Source: Acidovorax soli (GTDB lineage Bacteria; Pseudomonadota; Gammaproteobacteria; Burkholderiales; Burkholderiaceae_C). From it: 44,682 nucleotides of DNA. A model generated the notes under the pieces. It made no database searches and was not told where the DNA came from. It worked only from the letters and a program-made list of their open reading frames with translations. Each line of letters opens with the position of its first letter. Positions within the stretch are counted from its first letter, which is position 1. Shown in pieces: positions 32,900 to 41,350 of this stretch. Location of the stretch: NCBI RefSeq assembly GCF_900107605.1, contig NZ_FNQJ01000028.1, forward strand, positions 1-44,682, written 5' to 3'. The position numbers and the translations under genes are program-made.

Positions 32900-34582
32900 C
32901 TACCACTCCTCAATCTGGTCGAACGGTTTGGCCGGCGGCTGGTTGTCGGCCTGTGGGTCAGCCATGTCCGCATCTGGTGGTGGCGTGGTTTTGACAGGCG
33001 GTGCCGTTGCCTTGAGATGCTGGCGTCGATCCGCGTCGCGCCGCGCCTTGCGCGTAGCTTTCTGCGCGGTGGTCACGATTTCTCGCATCTGGCCGATCAT
33101 GCGGAACAGCGCTGACTCATCCACCTGTTCGCGCCCTTGCTGCCGTAATTTCGCCAGCGCCTGCCGTTGTTCCCATAGGGTGACAGCCGGGTGCGACAAG
33201 GTACGGTAGGGAATTTCCAGGTAGTGCTGCCCCTCTGGTTCCAGCACCCATATGCGGCTGATGTCGCGCGGGTCGCGCCGGATCAGGAACGCAGGCAAGC
33301 GGTCCCGCCGAGCTATCCACGGCTTGAGCGCATCGGCGTAGTAGTGGATGTGGTCGATGACGAAGCCGGTGCGGGTCAGCGTGCGGCGGATGATGGGCAG
33401 AAAATCGACCAGAAAAGCCGTAGCGCGAGTGATGACGGTTGGCACGCCGGTCCGCGTGATAGCTTCGGCCCAGCGCGCGGCCGGCGGTTGGAGCAGGCCG
33501 TTGTGCACGGAGCCGTGATAGGTGCCGACCGCCAATGTGAGCCAGCGCTCCAGCTCGCGCAGTGTCAGGGCGGCCATCTTCTCGGAGGCGTATTCCCCGC
33601 GCTGGTCAGGATTGGAGAAGGTCGTCCCCGGCAATTCGTCGTGGATCATCTGCATCGCCGTGCCGATGATCCGTTCCACGATACCGCCGTAGTGCGGCTG
33701 CCCGAGCGGGCGATAGTCCAACCGGATGCCATGCTGCTCGCAGCCACGGCGCAGCGCCTCGCTCTTGAACTCAGCCGCGTTGTCCAAGTAGAGCAGTCTG
33801 GGCTTGCCGCTCATCGGCCAATCCATCTCTACGTTCAACCCTTCCAACCAAGGGCGCTTGTCGCAGGCGGCATGCACCAAGCACAAGCCGACCGAGACGG
33901 CGGACGGGGCTTCCAGCGTAACGACCATGCCAACCACGCAGCGGGTGAATACGTCGATGGCGAGGGTCAGGTATGGACGGCCAATCGGTTGCCGGTCGCG
34001 CTCGTCCACCACGATCAGGTCGATGACTGTGTGGTCGATCTGCACCTGCTCCAGCGGCGCGGAGACGGGTGGCGGAACACCACCAACACCTTGCAGGTCG
34101 CGGGCGGCATCTTGTCCTTCCCGGCGGTGAGTGACCTCGCGCGGATCGAGGCCGGCGATCCGCAGAGCCACCGTGTTGCGCGCCGGCACCCGCAGCTTTT
34201 GCAGCTTGCACGCCCGCACAACTTCGCGGTGGAACGCCGCCAAGCTACGCTTCTGCTTGGTCAGGAAGCGCTTTTGCAGTAACTCGCGGATGATTCGTTC
34301 GACCGACTCCGGCAAGCGGCCTTTACCTTTGCCACCGCTCGACTGCCCAAGAGCCAAGTCAGTGACCAGCCCCGATCCTAGCCGGGCACGGCGGATCAGG
34401 ACGTAGACCTGCCGCCGGGACAGCCCCAATGCCTGGGCTGCCGCGTCGGCCGCTTCATGCCCAACCGTCTCCGACTGCGCCAACGGCCCAATGATCTCCG
34501 CGCGACGACGCGCACGCTCCCATGCCTGTTCTGGCAGGGTGGCCACGCCGTGCTCGGTAATCGGTGCGGTATCGGTCGCCAT
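32900..34582 (-). CDS. tniA: Transposase TniA
   Basis: 560-residue DDE transposase of the Tn402/Tn7 type (TnsB/Mu-like). The N-terminal DNA-binding region includes GLSRRQVYVLIRRAR. The catalytic acids are visible as VQIDHT (D), LLYLDNAAEF (D) and GGIVERIIG (E). The start ATG at 34582 follows GCGAGATGAGC; an ATG six bases earlier is possible. It lies 114 bases from the IRt end. Confidence 0.96.
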   Translation of the reverse strand: MATDTAPITEHGVATLPEQAWERARRRAEIIGPLAQSETVGHEAADAAAQALGLSRRQVYVLIRRARLGSGLVTDLALGQSSGGKGKGRLPESVERIIRELLQKRFLTKQKRSLAAFHREVVRACKLQKLRVPARNTVALRIAGLDPREVTHRREGQDAARDLQGVGGVPPPVSAPLEQVQIDHTVIDLIVVDERDRQPIGRPYLTLAIDVFTRCVVGMVVTLEAPSAVSVGLCLVHAACDKRPWLEGLNVEMDWPMSGKPRLLYLDNAAEFKSEALRRGCEQHGIRLDYRPLGQPHYGGIVERIIGTAMQMIHDELPGTTFSNPDQRGEYASEKMAALTLRELERWLTLAVGTYHGSVHNGLLQPPAARWAEAITRTGVPTVITRATAFLVDFLPIIRRTLTRTGFVIDHIHYYADALKPWIARRDRLPAFLIRRDPRDISRIWVLEPEGQHYLEIPYRTLSHPAVTLWEQRQALAKLRQQGREQVDESALFRMIGQMREIVTTAQKATRKARRDADRRQHLKATAPPVKTTPPPDADMADPQADNQPPAKPFDQIEEW

Positions 34583-34696
34583 GCTCATCTCGCTTTGGTG
34601 CACACGAGTATTGAGCATAGACGAGTTTCGTGCAGAGGAGTCCTGATATCTGGCTGTCAGGAGCCGTATGCACAAGAGGCTTCAAACCGCGCTGAA

Positions 34697-34723
34697 TGGT
34701 GCAGTCGTCTTCTGAAAATGACA
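34697..34723 (-). repeat. IRt end of the Tn5053-type element
   Basis: On the minus strand starts TGTCATTTTCAGAAGACGAC, the canonical Tn402/Tn5053 end. Followed on the plus strand by the target duplication GCCGC (34724-34728). Confidence 0.95.
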
Positions 34724-34785
34724 GCCGCGCCGGTTGCCTTGGCGGGCTTGTCACAAACCTACGTTTTCAAGAAGAAGGAAACCGC

Positions 34786-37752
34786 ATGCCCCGCCGTTCG
34801 ATCCTCTCCGCCGCCGAGCGCGAAAGCCTGCTGGCGTTGCCGGACACCAAGGATGAGTTGATCCGTCACTACACGTTCAGCGAAAGCGACCTCTCCATCA
34901 TCCGGCAGCGGCGCGGCCCGGCCAATCGGCTGGGCTTCGCGGTGCAGCTTTGCTACCTACGCTTTCCGGGCGTCATACTGGGCGTTGATGAACCGCCGTT
35001 CCCGCCCTTGCTGAAACTGGTCGCCGACCAGCTCAAGGTCAGCATCGAAAGCTGGGGCAAGTACGGACAGCGGGAGCAGACCCGGCGTGAGCACCTGATC
35101 GAGCTGCAAACCGTCTTCGGTTTCCGGCCCTTCACCATGAGCCACTACCGGCAGGCCGTCCACACGCTGACCGAGCTGGCCATGCAAACCGACAAGGGCA
35201 TTGTGCTGGCAAGCGCCTTCATCGAGCACCTGCGGCGGCAGTCGGTCATTCTGCCTGCTCTCAACGCCGTCGAGCGGGCGAGCGCCGAGGCGATCACCCG
35301 CGCCAACCGGCGCATCTACGCCGCCTTGGCCGAACCGCTATCGGACATGCATCGCCGTCGCCTCGACGATCTGCTCAAGCGCCGCGACAACGGCAAGACG
35401 ACCTGGCTGGCCTGGCTGCGGCAATCCCCGGTCAAACCGAACTCGCGGCACATGCTGGAACACATCGAACGCCTCAAGGCGTGGCAGGCGCTCGACCTGC
35501 CCTCCGGCATCGAGCGGTCGGTGCACCAGAACCGGCTGCTCAAGATCGCCCGCGAGGGTGGCCAGATGACGCCAGCCGACCTGGCCAAGTTCGAGCCGCA
35601 GCGCCGCTACGCGACTCTGGTTGCGCTCACCATCGAAGGCATGGCGACCGTCACTGACGAAATCATCGACCTGCACGACCGCATTCTGGGCAAACTGTTC
35701 AACGCCGCCAAGAACAAACATCAGCAGCAGTTCCAGGCATCCGGCAAGGCGATCAATGCCAAGGTGCGGCTATTCGGACGCATCGGCCAGGCGCTGATCG
35801 AGGCCAAGCAAGCCGGCCGCGATCCGTTCGCCGCCATCGAAGCCGTCATGTCCTGGGATGCCTTCGCCGAGAGCGTCACCGAGGCGCAGAAACTCGCGCA
35901 GCCCGAGGACTTCGATTTCCTGCACCGCATCGGCGAGAGCTATGCCACGCTGCGCCGCTACGCGCCGGAATTCCTCGCCGTGCTCAAGCTGCGGGCCGCG
36001 CCCGCCGCCAAGGACGTGCTCGACGCTATCGAAGTGCTGCGCAACATGAACAGCGACAACGCCCGCAAGGTGCCCGCCGATGCGCCAACCGATTTCATCA
36101 AGCCGCGCTGGCAAAAGCTGGTGATGACCGACGCCGGAATCGACCGGCGTTACTACGAACTGTGCGCGCTGTCGGAGATGAAGAACGCACTGCGCTCCGG
36201 CGACATCTGGGTGCAAGGCTCCCGCCAGTTCAAGGATTTCGAGGACTACCTGGTGCCGCCAGCGAAATTTGCCAGCCTCAAGCAGGCCAGCGAATTGCCG
36301 CTGGCCGTGGCCACCGATTGCGACCAGTACCTGCATGAACGGCTGACGTTGCTGGAAACGCAGCTCGCCACGGTCAACCGGATGGCGGCGGCCAACGACC
36401 TACCGGACGCCATCATCACAGAGTCGGGCCTGAAAATCACGCCGCTCGATGCGGCAATGCCGGACACTGCGCAGGCGTTGATCGACCAAACGGCCATGAT
36501 CTTGCCGCACGTCAAGATTACCGAGCTTCTGATGGAGGTTGATGATTGGACGGGCTTCACTCGCCACTTCACACACCTGAAATCGGGCGACCTGGCCAAG
36601 GACAAGAACCTGCTGCTGACCACGATCCTCGCCGACGCGATCAACCTGGGCCTGACCAAGATGGCAGAGTCCTGCCCCGGCACAACCTACGCCAAGCTGG
36701 CCTGGCTGCAAGCCTGGCACATCCGCGACGAAACCTACGGGGCGGCGCTGGCCGAGCTGGTCAACGCGCAGTTCCGGCATCCCTTCGCCGAGCACTGGGG
36801 CGACGGCACCACGTCGTCATCGGACGGCCAGAACTTCCGCACCGGCAGCAAGGCCGAGAGTACCGGCCACATCAACCCAAAATACGGCAGCAGCCCAGGG
36901 CGGACGTTCTACACCCACATCTCCGACCAGTACGCGCCGTTCCACACCAAGGTGGTGAATGTCGGCGTGCGCGACTCGACCTACGTGCTCGACGGCCTGC
37001 TGTACCACGAATCCGACCTGCGCATCGAGGAGCACTACACCGACACGGCGGGCTTCACCGATCACGTCTTCGCGCTGATGCACCTGCTGGGCTTCCGCTT
37101 CGCGCCGCGCATCCGTGACCTGGGCGACACCAAGCTCTACATTCCAAAGGGCGATGCCGCCTACGAGACATTGAAACCGATGATCGGCGGCACGCTCAAC
37201 ATCAAGCACGTCCGCGCCCATTGGGATGAAATCCTGCGGCTGGCCACGTCGATCAAACAAGGCACGGTGACGGCCTCGCTGATGCTGCGCAAGCTCGGCA
37301 GCTATCCGCGCCAGAATGGTCTGGCCGTCGCCCTGCGCGAGTTGGGCCGCATCGAGCGCACGCTGTTCATCCTAGACTGGTTGCAAAGCGTCGAGCTGCG
37401 CCGCCGTGTGCATGCCGGACTGAACAAGGGCGAGGCCCGCAACGCGCTGGCCCGTGCCGTGTTCTTCAACCGCCTGGGCGAAATCCGCGACCGCAGTTTC
37501 GAGCAGCAACGCTACCGGGCCAGCGGCCTCAACCTGGTGACGGCAGCCATCGTGCTGTGGAACACGGTTTATCTGGAACGGGCCGCGAACGCCTTGCGTG
37601 GCCACGGTCAAGCCGTCGATGACGGCCTGTTGCAGTACCTGTCGCCGCTCGGCTGGGAGCACATCAACCTGACCGGCGATTACCTCTGGCGCAGCAGCGC
37701 CAAGATCGGCGCGGGCAAGTTCAGGCCGCTACGGCCGCTGCAACCGGCTTAG
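34786..37752 (+). CDS. tnpA: Tn3-family transposase TnpA (Tn21-like) of the outer transposon
   Basis: 988-residue Tn3-family DDE transposase. The catalytic acids are recognisable: SSSDGQNF (D), [13 protein letters not shown] (D) and [17 protein letters not shown] (E). The N-terminus [19 protein letters not shown] is typical of Tn21-like TnpA. The ATG at 34786 has AAGAAGGAA upstream; the frame continues upstream through the nested element's end, which is not native. The stop TAG (37750-37752) lies inside IRR. Its original promoter region was split by the nested transposon, 57 bases upstream of the start, so expression may be altered. Confidence 0.96.
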   Translation: MPRRSILSAAERESLLALPDTKDELIRHYTFSESDLSIIRQRRGPANRLGFAVQLCYLRFPGVILGVDEPPFPPLLKLVADQLKVSIESWGKYGQREQTRREHLIELQTVFGFRPFTMSHYRQAVHTLTELAMQTDKGIVLASAFIEHLRRQSVILPALNAVERASAEAITRANRRIYAALAEPLSDMHRRRLDDLLKRRDNGKTTWLAWLRQSPVKPNSRHMLEHIERLKAWQALDLPSGIERSVHQNRLLKIAREGGQMTPADLAKFEPQRRYATLVALTIEGMATVTDEIIDLHDRILGKLFNAAKNKHQQQFQASGKAINAKVRLFGRIGQALIEAKQAGRDPFAAIEAVMSWDAFAESVTEAQKLAQPEDFDFLHRIGESYATLRRYAPEFLAVLKLRAAPAAKDVLDAIEVLRNMNSDNARKVPADAPTDFIKPRWQKLVMTDAGIDRRYYELCALSEMKNALRSGDIWVQGSRQFKDFEDYLVPPAKFASLKQASELPLAVATDCDQYLHERLTLLETQLATVNRMAAANDLPDAIITESGLKITPLDAAMPDTAQALIDQTAMILPHVKITELLMEVDDWTGFTRHFTHLKSGDLAKDKNLLLTTILADAINLGLTKMAESCPGTTYAKLAWLQAWHIRDETYGAALAELVNAQFRHPFAEHWGDGTTSSSDGQNFRTGSKAESTGHINPKYGSSPGRTFYTHISDQYAPFHTKVVNVGVRDSTYVLDGLLYHESDLRIEEHYTDTAGFTDHVFALMHLLGFRFAPRIRDLGDTKLYIPKGDAAYETLKPMIGGTLNIKHVRAHWDEILRLATSIKQGTVTASLMLRKLGSYPRQNGLAVALRELGRIERTLFILDWLQSVELRRRVHAGLNKGEARNALARAVFFNRLGEIRDRSFEQQRYRASGLNLVTAAIVLWNTVYLERAANALRGHGQAVDDGLLQYLSPLGWEHINLTGDYLWRSSAKIGAGKFRPLRPLQPA

Positions 37753-37785
37753 CGTGCTTTATTTTCCGTTTTCTGAGACGACCCC
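37748..37785 (-). repeat. Right 38-bp terminal inverted repeat (IRR) of the outer transposon
   Basis: On the minus strand starts GGGGTCGTCTCAGAAAACGG and ends CTAAG; an exact inverted copy of 22878-22915. It is followed by the target duplication AAGGT (37786-37790) and lies inside the rewritten 3' end of trbB. Confidence 0.95.
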
Positions 37786-38808
37786 AAGGTGGTCAGGGGA
37801 TGGGGAAGAAAGCGGCAGCTCTGGAAGCGGGGGCTCCAGCGCATCCGCGAGGCGATAGCCCACGCCGTCGAAGCCAAGGACGCGGGCAATGCTCTCGATG
37901 CGGCGGCGCCGGCCACGGCCGGCGATGTGGATGACGACGTTGACGGCCTCGGCGACGAGCGCCCGCGGCGGGTTCACAGCCACTTCGAGAATCAGTTGCT
38001 CCAGGCGCAGCAGCGCGCCCAGCGCGGAGCCGGCATGGATGGTGGCGATGCCGCCGGGATGACCTGTGCCCCACACCTTGATGAGATCCAACGCCTCGCC
38101 GCCGCGCACTTCGCCGACGATCACGCGATCGGGGCGCAGCCGCATCGTGGCGCGTACCAGTTCGGTCATCGACACGACGCCGGCACGCGTGCGCAGCGGC
38201 ACGTGGTCGCGCGCCATGCATTGCAGTTCGATGGTGTCTTCGAGCACCAACACGCGGTCGCCGGTGGCGGCGATCTCCGCGAGCAAGGCATTGGCGAGCG
38301 TGGTTTTGCCGGTGCTGGTGCCACCGGCGATCAGGATGTTCTGGCGCTCGCGTACCGCGCTGCGCAGGAACTCGGCCTGCTCGACGGTCATCATTCCGTC
38401 GGTGACGTAGCGATCCAACGGGATCACGCCGACGGCGCGCTTGCGCAGCGCGAAGGCCGGCCCCGGCGCGGCCGGCGGCAGGATGCCCTCGAAGCGCTCG
38501 CCGGTTTCCGGCAATTCGGCGCTCAAGAGCGGCTGACCGCGATGGACTTCCGCGCCGACATGCGCGGCGACCAAACGAATGATGCGTTCGCCGTCTTCCT
38601 CGGACAGTTCTGCGCCCAGCGGCGCGCGGCCCGAGGACAGGCGATCGACCCAGAGTGTGCGGTCGGGGTTGAGCATGATCTCCACCACGTCCGGGTCTTC
38701 CAGCGCGGCGGCGATCAGCGGCCCCATCGCGGTTCGCAACATGCGGATGCGCCGGTCGAGCGAGGTGGTGGCGAAGGACTGCCCGACAGTCGAGGGAATG
38801 GCACTCAT
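37759..38808 (-). CDS. trbB: Conjugal transfer ATPase TrbB (VirB11-like), C-terminus altered by insertion
   Basis: 349-residue VirB11-family hexameric ATPase. Walker A GGTSTGKT (162-169), Asp box LEDTIELQ, Walker B RVIVGEVRGGE (near 228) and His box TIHAG are intact. The transposon entered at the very end of the gene: the reading now continues into the inverted repeat as DHLG-VVSENGK and stops at 37759. Joining the sequence across the insertion gives DHLG-VLP and a TGA that overlaps the trbC ATG, so the native protein was only four residues shorter. The enzyme is probably still active. Confidence 0.93.
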   Translation of the reverse strand: MSAIPSTVGQSFATTSLDRRIRMLRTAMGPLIAAALEDPDVVEIMLNPDRTLWVDRLSSGRAPLGAELSEEDGERIIRLVAAHVGAEVHRGQPLLSAELPETGERFEGILPPAAPGPAFALRKRAVGVIPLDRYVTDGMMTVEQAEFLRSAVRERQNILIAGGTSTGKTTLANALLAEIAATGDRVLVLEDTIELQCMARDHVPLRTRAGVVSMTELVRATMRLRPDRVIVGEVRGGEALDLIKVWGTGHPGGIATIHAGSALGALLRLEQLILEVAVNPPRALVAEAVNVVIHIAGRGRRRRIESIARVLGFDGVGYRLADALEPPLPELPLSSPSPDHLGVVSENGK

Positions 38809-39269
38809 GAGGCACGCTCCTGGGCTTCGGCCAGTGCCGCCGTATCGTCCAGGTGAGCGGTGTCGGGATGCAGCTCTTCAACTACGTCGCGCACCAAGCT
38901 GCGCCCGCGCATCAGATGGCGGCCGAGTTGTTCGACGAACTGCTCGAAGCGTGCCTTGCCCTGCGCGCGGGCGGCTTCCTGATGGGCTTCGGGAACCGGC
39001 GTGCTAACCGTCAAGAAGTAGCGGACGAACAGCGCCAGCGTTTCTATCTCGATGTTCTGGTCGCGCTCCAGCCTCTCGAACTGGCGCGACAGTCGATCCA
39101 GCCGCTTTGCAATGGCCGCCTCACGCTGGTCGCCCGCATCCGGCGACAGCCAGGACGCCAGCGCCGCCGCGACGATGGACGACTTGGACACGCCTTTTTT
39201 GGCGGCCAGCTCGTCCAAGCGCTTGGCGTGCTCGTGCGGAATGAACAGGTTGAGGCGGTATTGGCTCAT
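38805..39269 (-). CDS. Ribbon-helix-helix (CopG-like) regulator
   Basis: 154-residue protein with an N-terminal ribbon-helix-helix DNA-binding region (YRLNLFIPHEHAKRLDELAAKKGVSKSSIV), then a coiled-coil-like helical part (EAAIAKRLDRLSRQFERLERD). A CopG-family gene between traG and trbB is standard in Tn4371-type elements and is thought to regulate the transfer operon or act in the relaxosome. ATGA overlaps join it to traG and trbB. Confidence 0.86.
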   Translation of the reverse strand: MSQYRLNLFIPHEHAKRLDELAAKKGVSKSSIVAAALASWLSPDAGDQREAAIAKRLDRLSRQFERLERDQNIEIETLALFVRYFLTVSTPVPEAHQEAARAQGKARFEQFVEQLGRHLMRGRSLVRDVVEELHPDTAHLDDTAALAEAQERAS

Positions 39270-41278
39270 AGCTCGATTCCGTCGTGTTGGTCGAGGGACG
39301 CCAGCCGGGCCGTGCGCTGCATGGCCGGGTCAAGCTGACGAGGAAGGGGTAACGGCAAGTCGTCGTCATCGAGCAGCGCCAGGTCGTTGATCGCTGGCTC
39401 TTGGTCGGGGAGGTATTCGGTGACCTCGGATAGCTCTGGCTGCCGACGCGGCCCGCCGTCGTCGGTAGCGGCTGTGCTGTCGTTCAAGTCCGCCGATGCG
39501 GCAGGTACGACAGGGATAGCCAAGCCGCTCCAGTCGTCAGGACGGAGCGGCGGCGCATCGGCGTAGCGCCCGGCTGCGAGCGTGGGCGGCGGCAGCACAC
39601 GGCGCTTGAAATTGGTGTCGGCGTAGTAGCGCAGCTTCTTCGCCTTGATCGGCGCCAAGCTGGACACCATCACCACGGCATCGTCCGGCGGAAGTTGCAT
39701 CACTTCGCCGGGAGTCAGCAGCGGGCGCGCCGTTTCCTGCCGCGACACCATCAGGTGCCCCAGCCAGGGCGCCAGCCGATGGCCGGCGTAGTTGCGCTGT
39801 GCGCGCAGCTCGGTGGCCGTGCCGAGCGTTTCGGAGATGCGCTTGGCGGTGCGTTCGTCGTTGGTGGCGAACGTCACGCGCACATGGCAGTTGTCGAGGA
39901 TCGAATGGTTCTGGCCGTAGGCCTTGTCGATCTGGTTGAGCGACTGAGCGATGAGGAAGCTGCGGATACCGTAGCCGGCCATGAACGCCAGCGCGGTCTC
40001 GAAGAAGTCGAGCCGGCCCAACGCAGGAAACTCGTCGAGCATCAGCAGCAGCTTGTGGCGACGGGCGATGCCGTCGCTGCCATCAAGTGATTCGGTCAGT
40101 CGGCGACCGATCTGGTTGAGGATCAGGCGCACCAGCGGCTTCGTGCGGCTGATGTCCGAAGGCGGCACCACCAGATACAGCGACACAGGTGATTCGGACG
40201 CGATCAGATCGGCGATGCGCCAGTCGCAGCGCGACGTGACTTCGGCCACTGTGGGATCGCGGTACAGGCCGAGAAACGACATGGCCGTGGACAGCACACC
40301 CGACCGCTCGTTGTCCGACTTGTTCAAAACCTCGCGCGCAGCCGATGCGACGACGGGATGCGGGGCATCGCCCAGATGCTTTGTCGTCATCATCCGGTGC
40401 AGCGTCAGCTCGAACGGACACGCCGGATCGGACAGGAAGTTGGCGACGCCGCGCAGTGTCTTGTCGGTTCCCGCATAGAGCACGTGCAGAATGGCGCCGA
40501 CTAGAAGTGCGTGCGAAGTTTTCTCCCAGTGGTTGCGGCGCTCCAGCGCGCCTTCGGGATCAACCAGGATGTCGGCGATGTTCTGTACATCGCGTACTTC
40601 ATGCGCGCCGCGCCGGACTTCCAGCAGAGGGTTGTAGGCCGCTGACTTCGGATCGGTGGGATTGAACAGCAGGCAGTGCGAGAAGCGCGAGCGCCAGCCG
40701 GCGGTGATCTGCCAGTTCTCGCCCTTGATGTCGTGAATGACGGCGGACGCTGGCCAGCTCAACAGTGTAGGAACCACCAGGCCGACGCCCTTGCCGGATC
40801 GCGTAGGTGCGAAGGTCAGGACGTGCTCCGGACCTTCGTGCCGCAGGTATTGGTCGTCATGCCGACCAAGGAAGACGCCTGCAGACTGTGTTAGTCCCGC
40901 CTTGCGAATATCAACGGCGTCGGCCCAGCGCGCCGAGCCGTAAGTCGTCACCAGTTTCGATTGCCGCGAGCGCCACACGGACATGGCGATGGCGACTACG
41001 ACAGCCACCAGGCCGCTGCCGCCCGCAATCGCGCCGCCGATATCGAAGACCCGGGGCGCATAGGCATCGAAGACGAACCACCACTCGAACAACCGCCAGG
41101 GGTGATAGACCGGCGTACCGAAGAAATCGAACCAGGGCGAGCCTAGGCGTAGCTGATAACCCAGTGCAGCGGCTGTCCACTGTGTGGCGATCCACACACC
41201 GGCGATAACGATGCCAAAGACGACACCGACCTGCCCGAACAGGGGTAGTCTCGGTTTCCGTGCAATTTCGGAATCCAT
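39266..41278 (-). CDS. traG: Type IV coupling protein TraG (VirD4-like), N-terminus replaced
   Basis: About 670-residue coupling ATPase that brings the relaxosome to the secretion channel. It has two membrane segments near the N-terminus, Walker A APTRSGKG (about 157-164) and Walker B LLLMLDEFPALG. Homology to TraG proteins begins at LFGQVGVVFGIVIAG. The residues before it (MDSEIARKPRLP) are encoded by the left end of the Tn3-family element that starts at 41242, so the native start and ribosome binding site are gone. The ATG at 41278 has GGAG directly adjacent, which is too close for good initiation; a TTG at 41305 would give nine more residues. Expression is uncertain. Confidence 0.9.
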   Translation of the reverse strand: MDSEIARKPRLPLFGQVGVVFGIVIAGVWIATQWTAAALGYQLRLGSPWFDFFGTPVYHPWRLFEWWFVFDAYAPRVFDIGGAIAGGSGLVAVVVAIAMSVWRSRQSKLVTTYGSARWADAVDIRKAGLTQSAGVFLGRHDDQYLRHEGPEHVLTFAPTRSGKGVGLVVPTLLSWPASAVIHDIKGENWQITAGWRSRFSHCLLFNPTDPKSAAYNPLLEVRRGAHEVRDVQNIADILVDPEGALERRNHWEKTSHALLVGAILHVLYAGTDKTLRGVANFLSDPACPFELTLHRMMTTKHLGDAPHPVVASAAREVLNKSDNERSGVLSTAMSFLGLYRDPTVAEVTSRCDWRIADLIASESPVSLYLVVPPSDISRTKPLVRLILNQIGRRLTESLDGSDGIARRHKLLLMLDEFPALGRLDFFETALAFMAGYGIRSFLIAQSLNQIDKAYGQNHSILDNCHVRVTFATNDERTAKRISETLGTATELRAQRNYAGHRLAPWLGHLMVSRQETARPLLTPGEVMQLPPDDAVVMVSSLAPIKAKKLRYYADTNFKRRVLPPPTLAAGRYADAPPLRPDDWSGLAIPVVPAASADLNDSTAATDDGGPRRQPELSEVTEYLPDQEPAINDLALLDDDDLPLPLPRQLDPAMQRTARLASLDQHDGIEL

Positions 41279-41289
41279 CTCCAAATAAG
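41242..41289 (+). repeat. Probable left inverted repeat of the second Tn3-family element
   Basis: GGGG start and TAAG end (41286-41289), the usual limits of Tn3-family repeats, here about 48 bp. It contains TTTCCGTGCAATTTCGGAAT (41255-41274). Its minus strand encodes the foreign first residues of TraG. No right partner was identified. Confidence 0.45.
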
Positions 41290-41350
41290 CCTCTGGCGAC
41301 AACAACTTAGCTGCGATTTATAGTGTTCCCCGGAGCGAAGGAGAACGCTG

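Noticed and set aside
33191..34282. 363-codon plus-strand frame opposite tniA
   Set aside because: Antisense of a catalytically complete transposase.
34696..34785. Extended start for the outer TnpA at 34696
   Set aside because: The extension lies in the end of the nested Tn5053-type element; the ATG at 34786 has a good ribosome binding site and matches the family N-terminus.
37789..38856. 355-codon plus-strand frame opposite trbB
   Set aside because: Antisense of an intact VirB11 ATPase.
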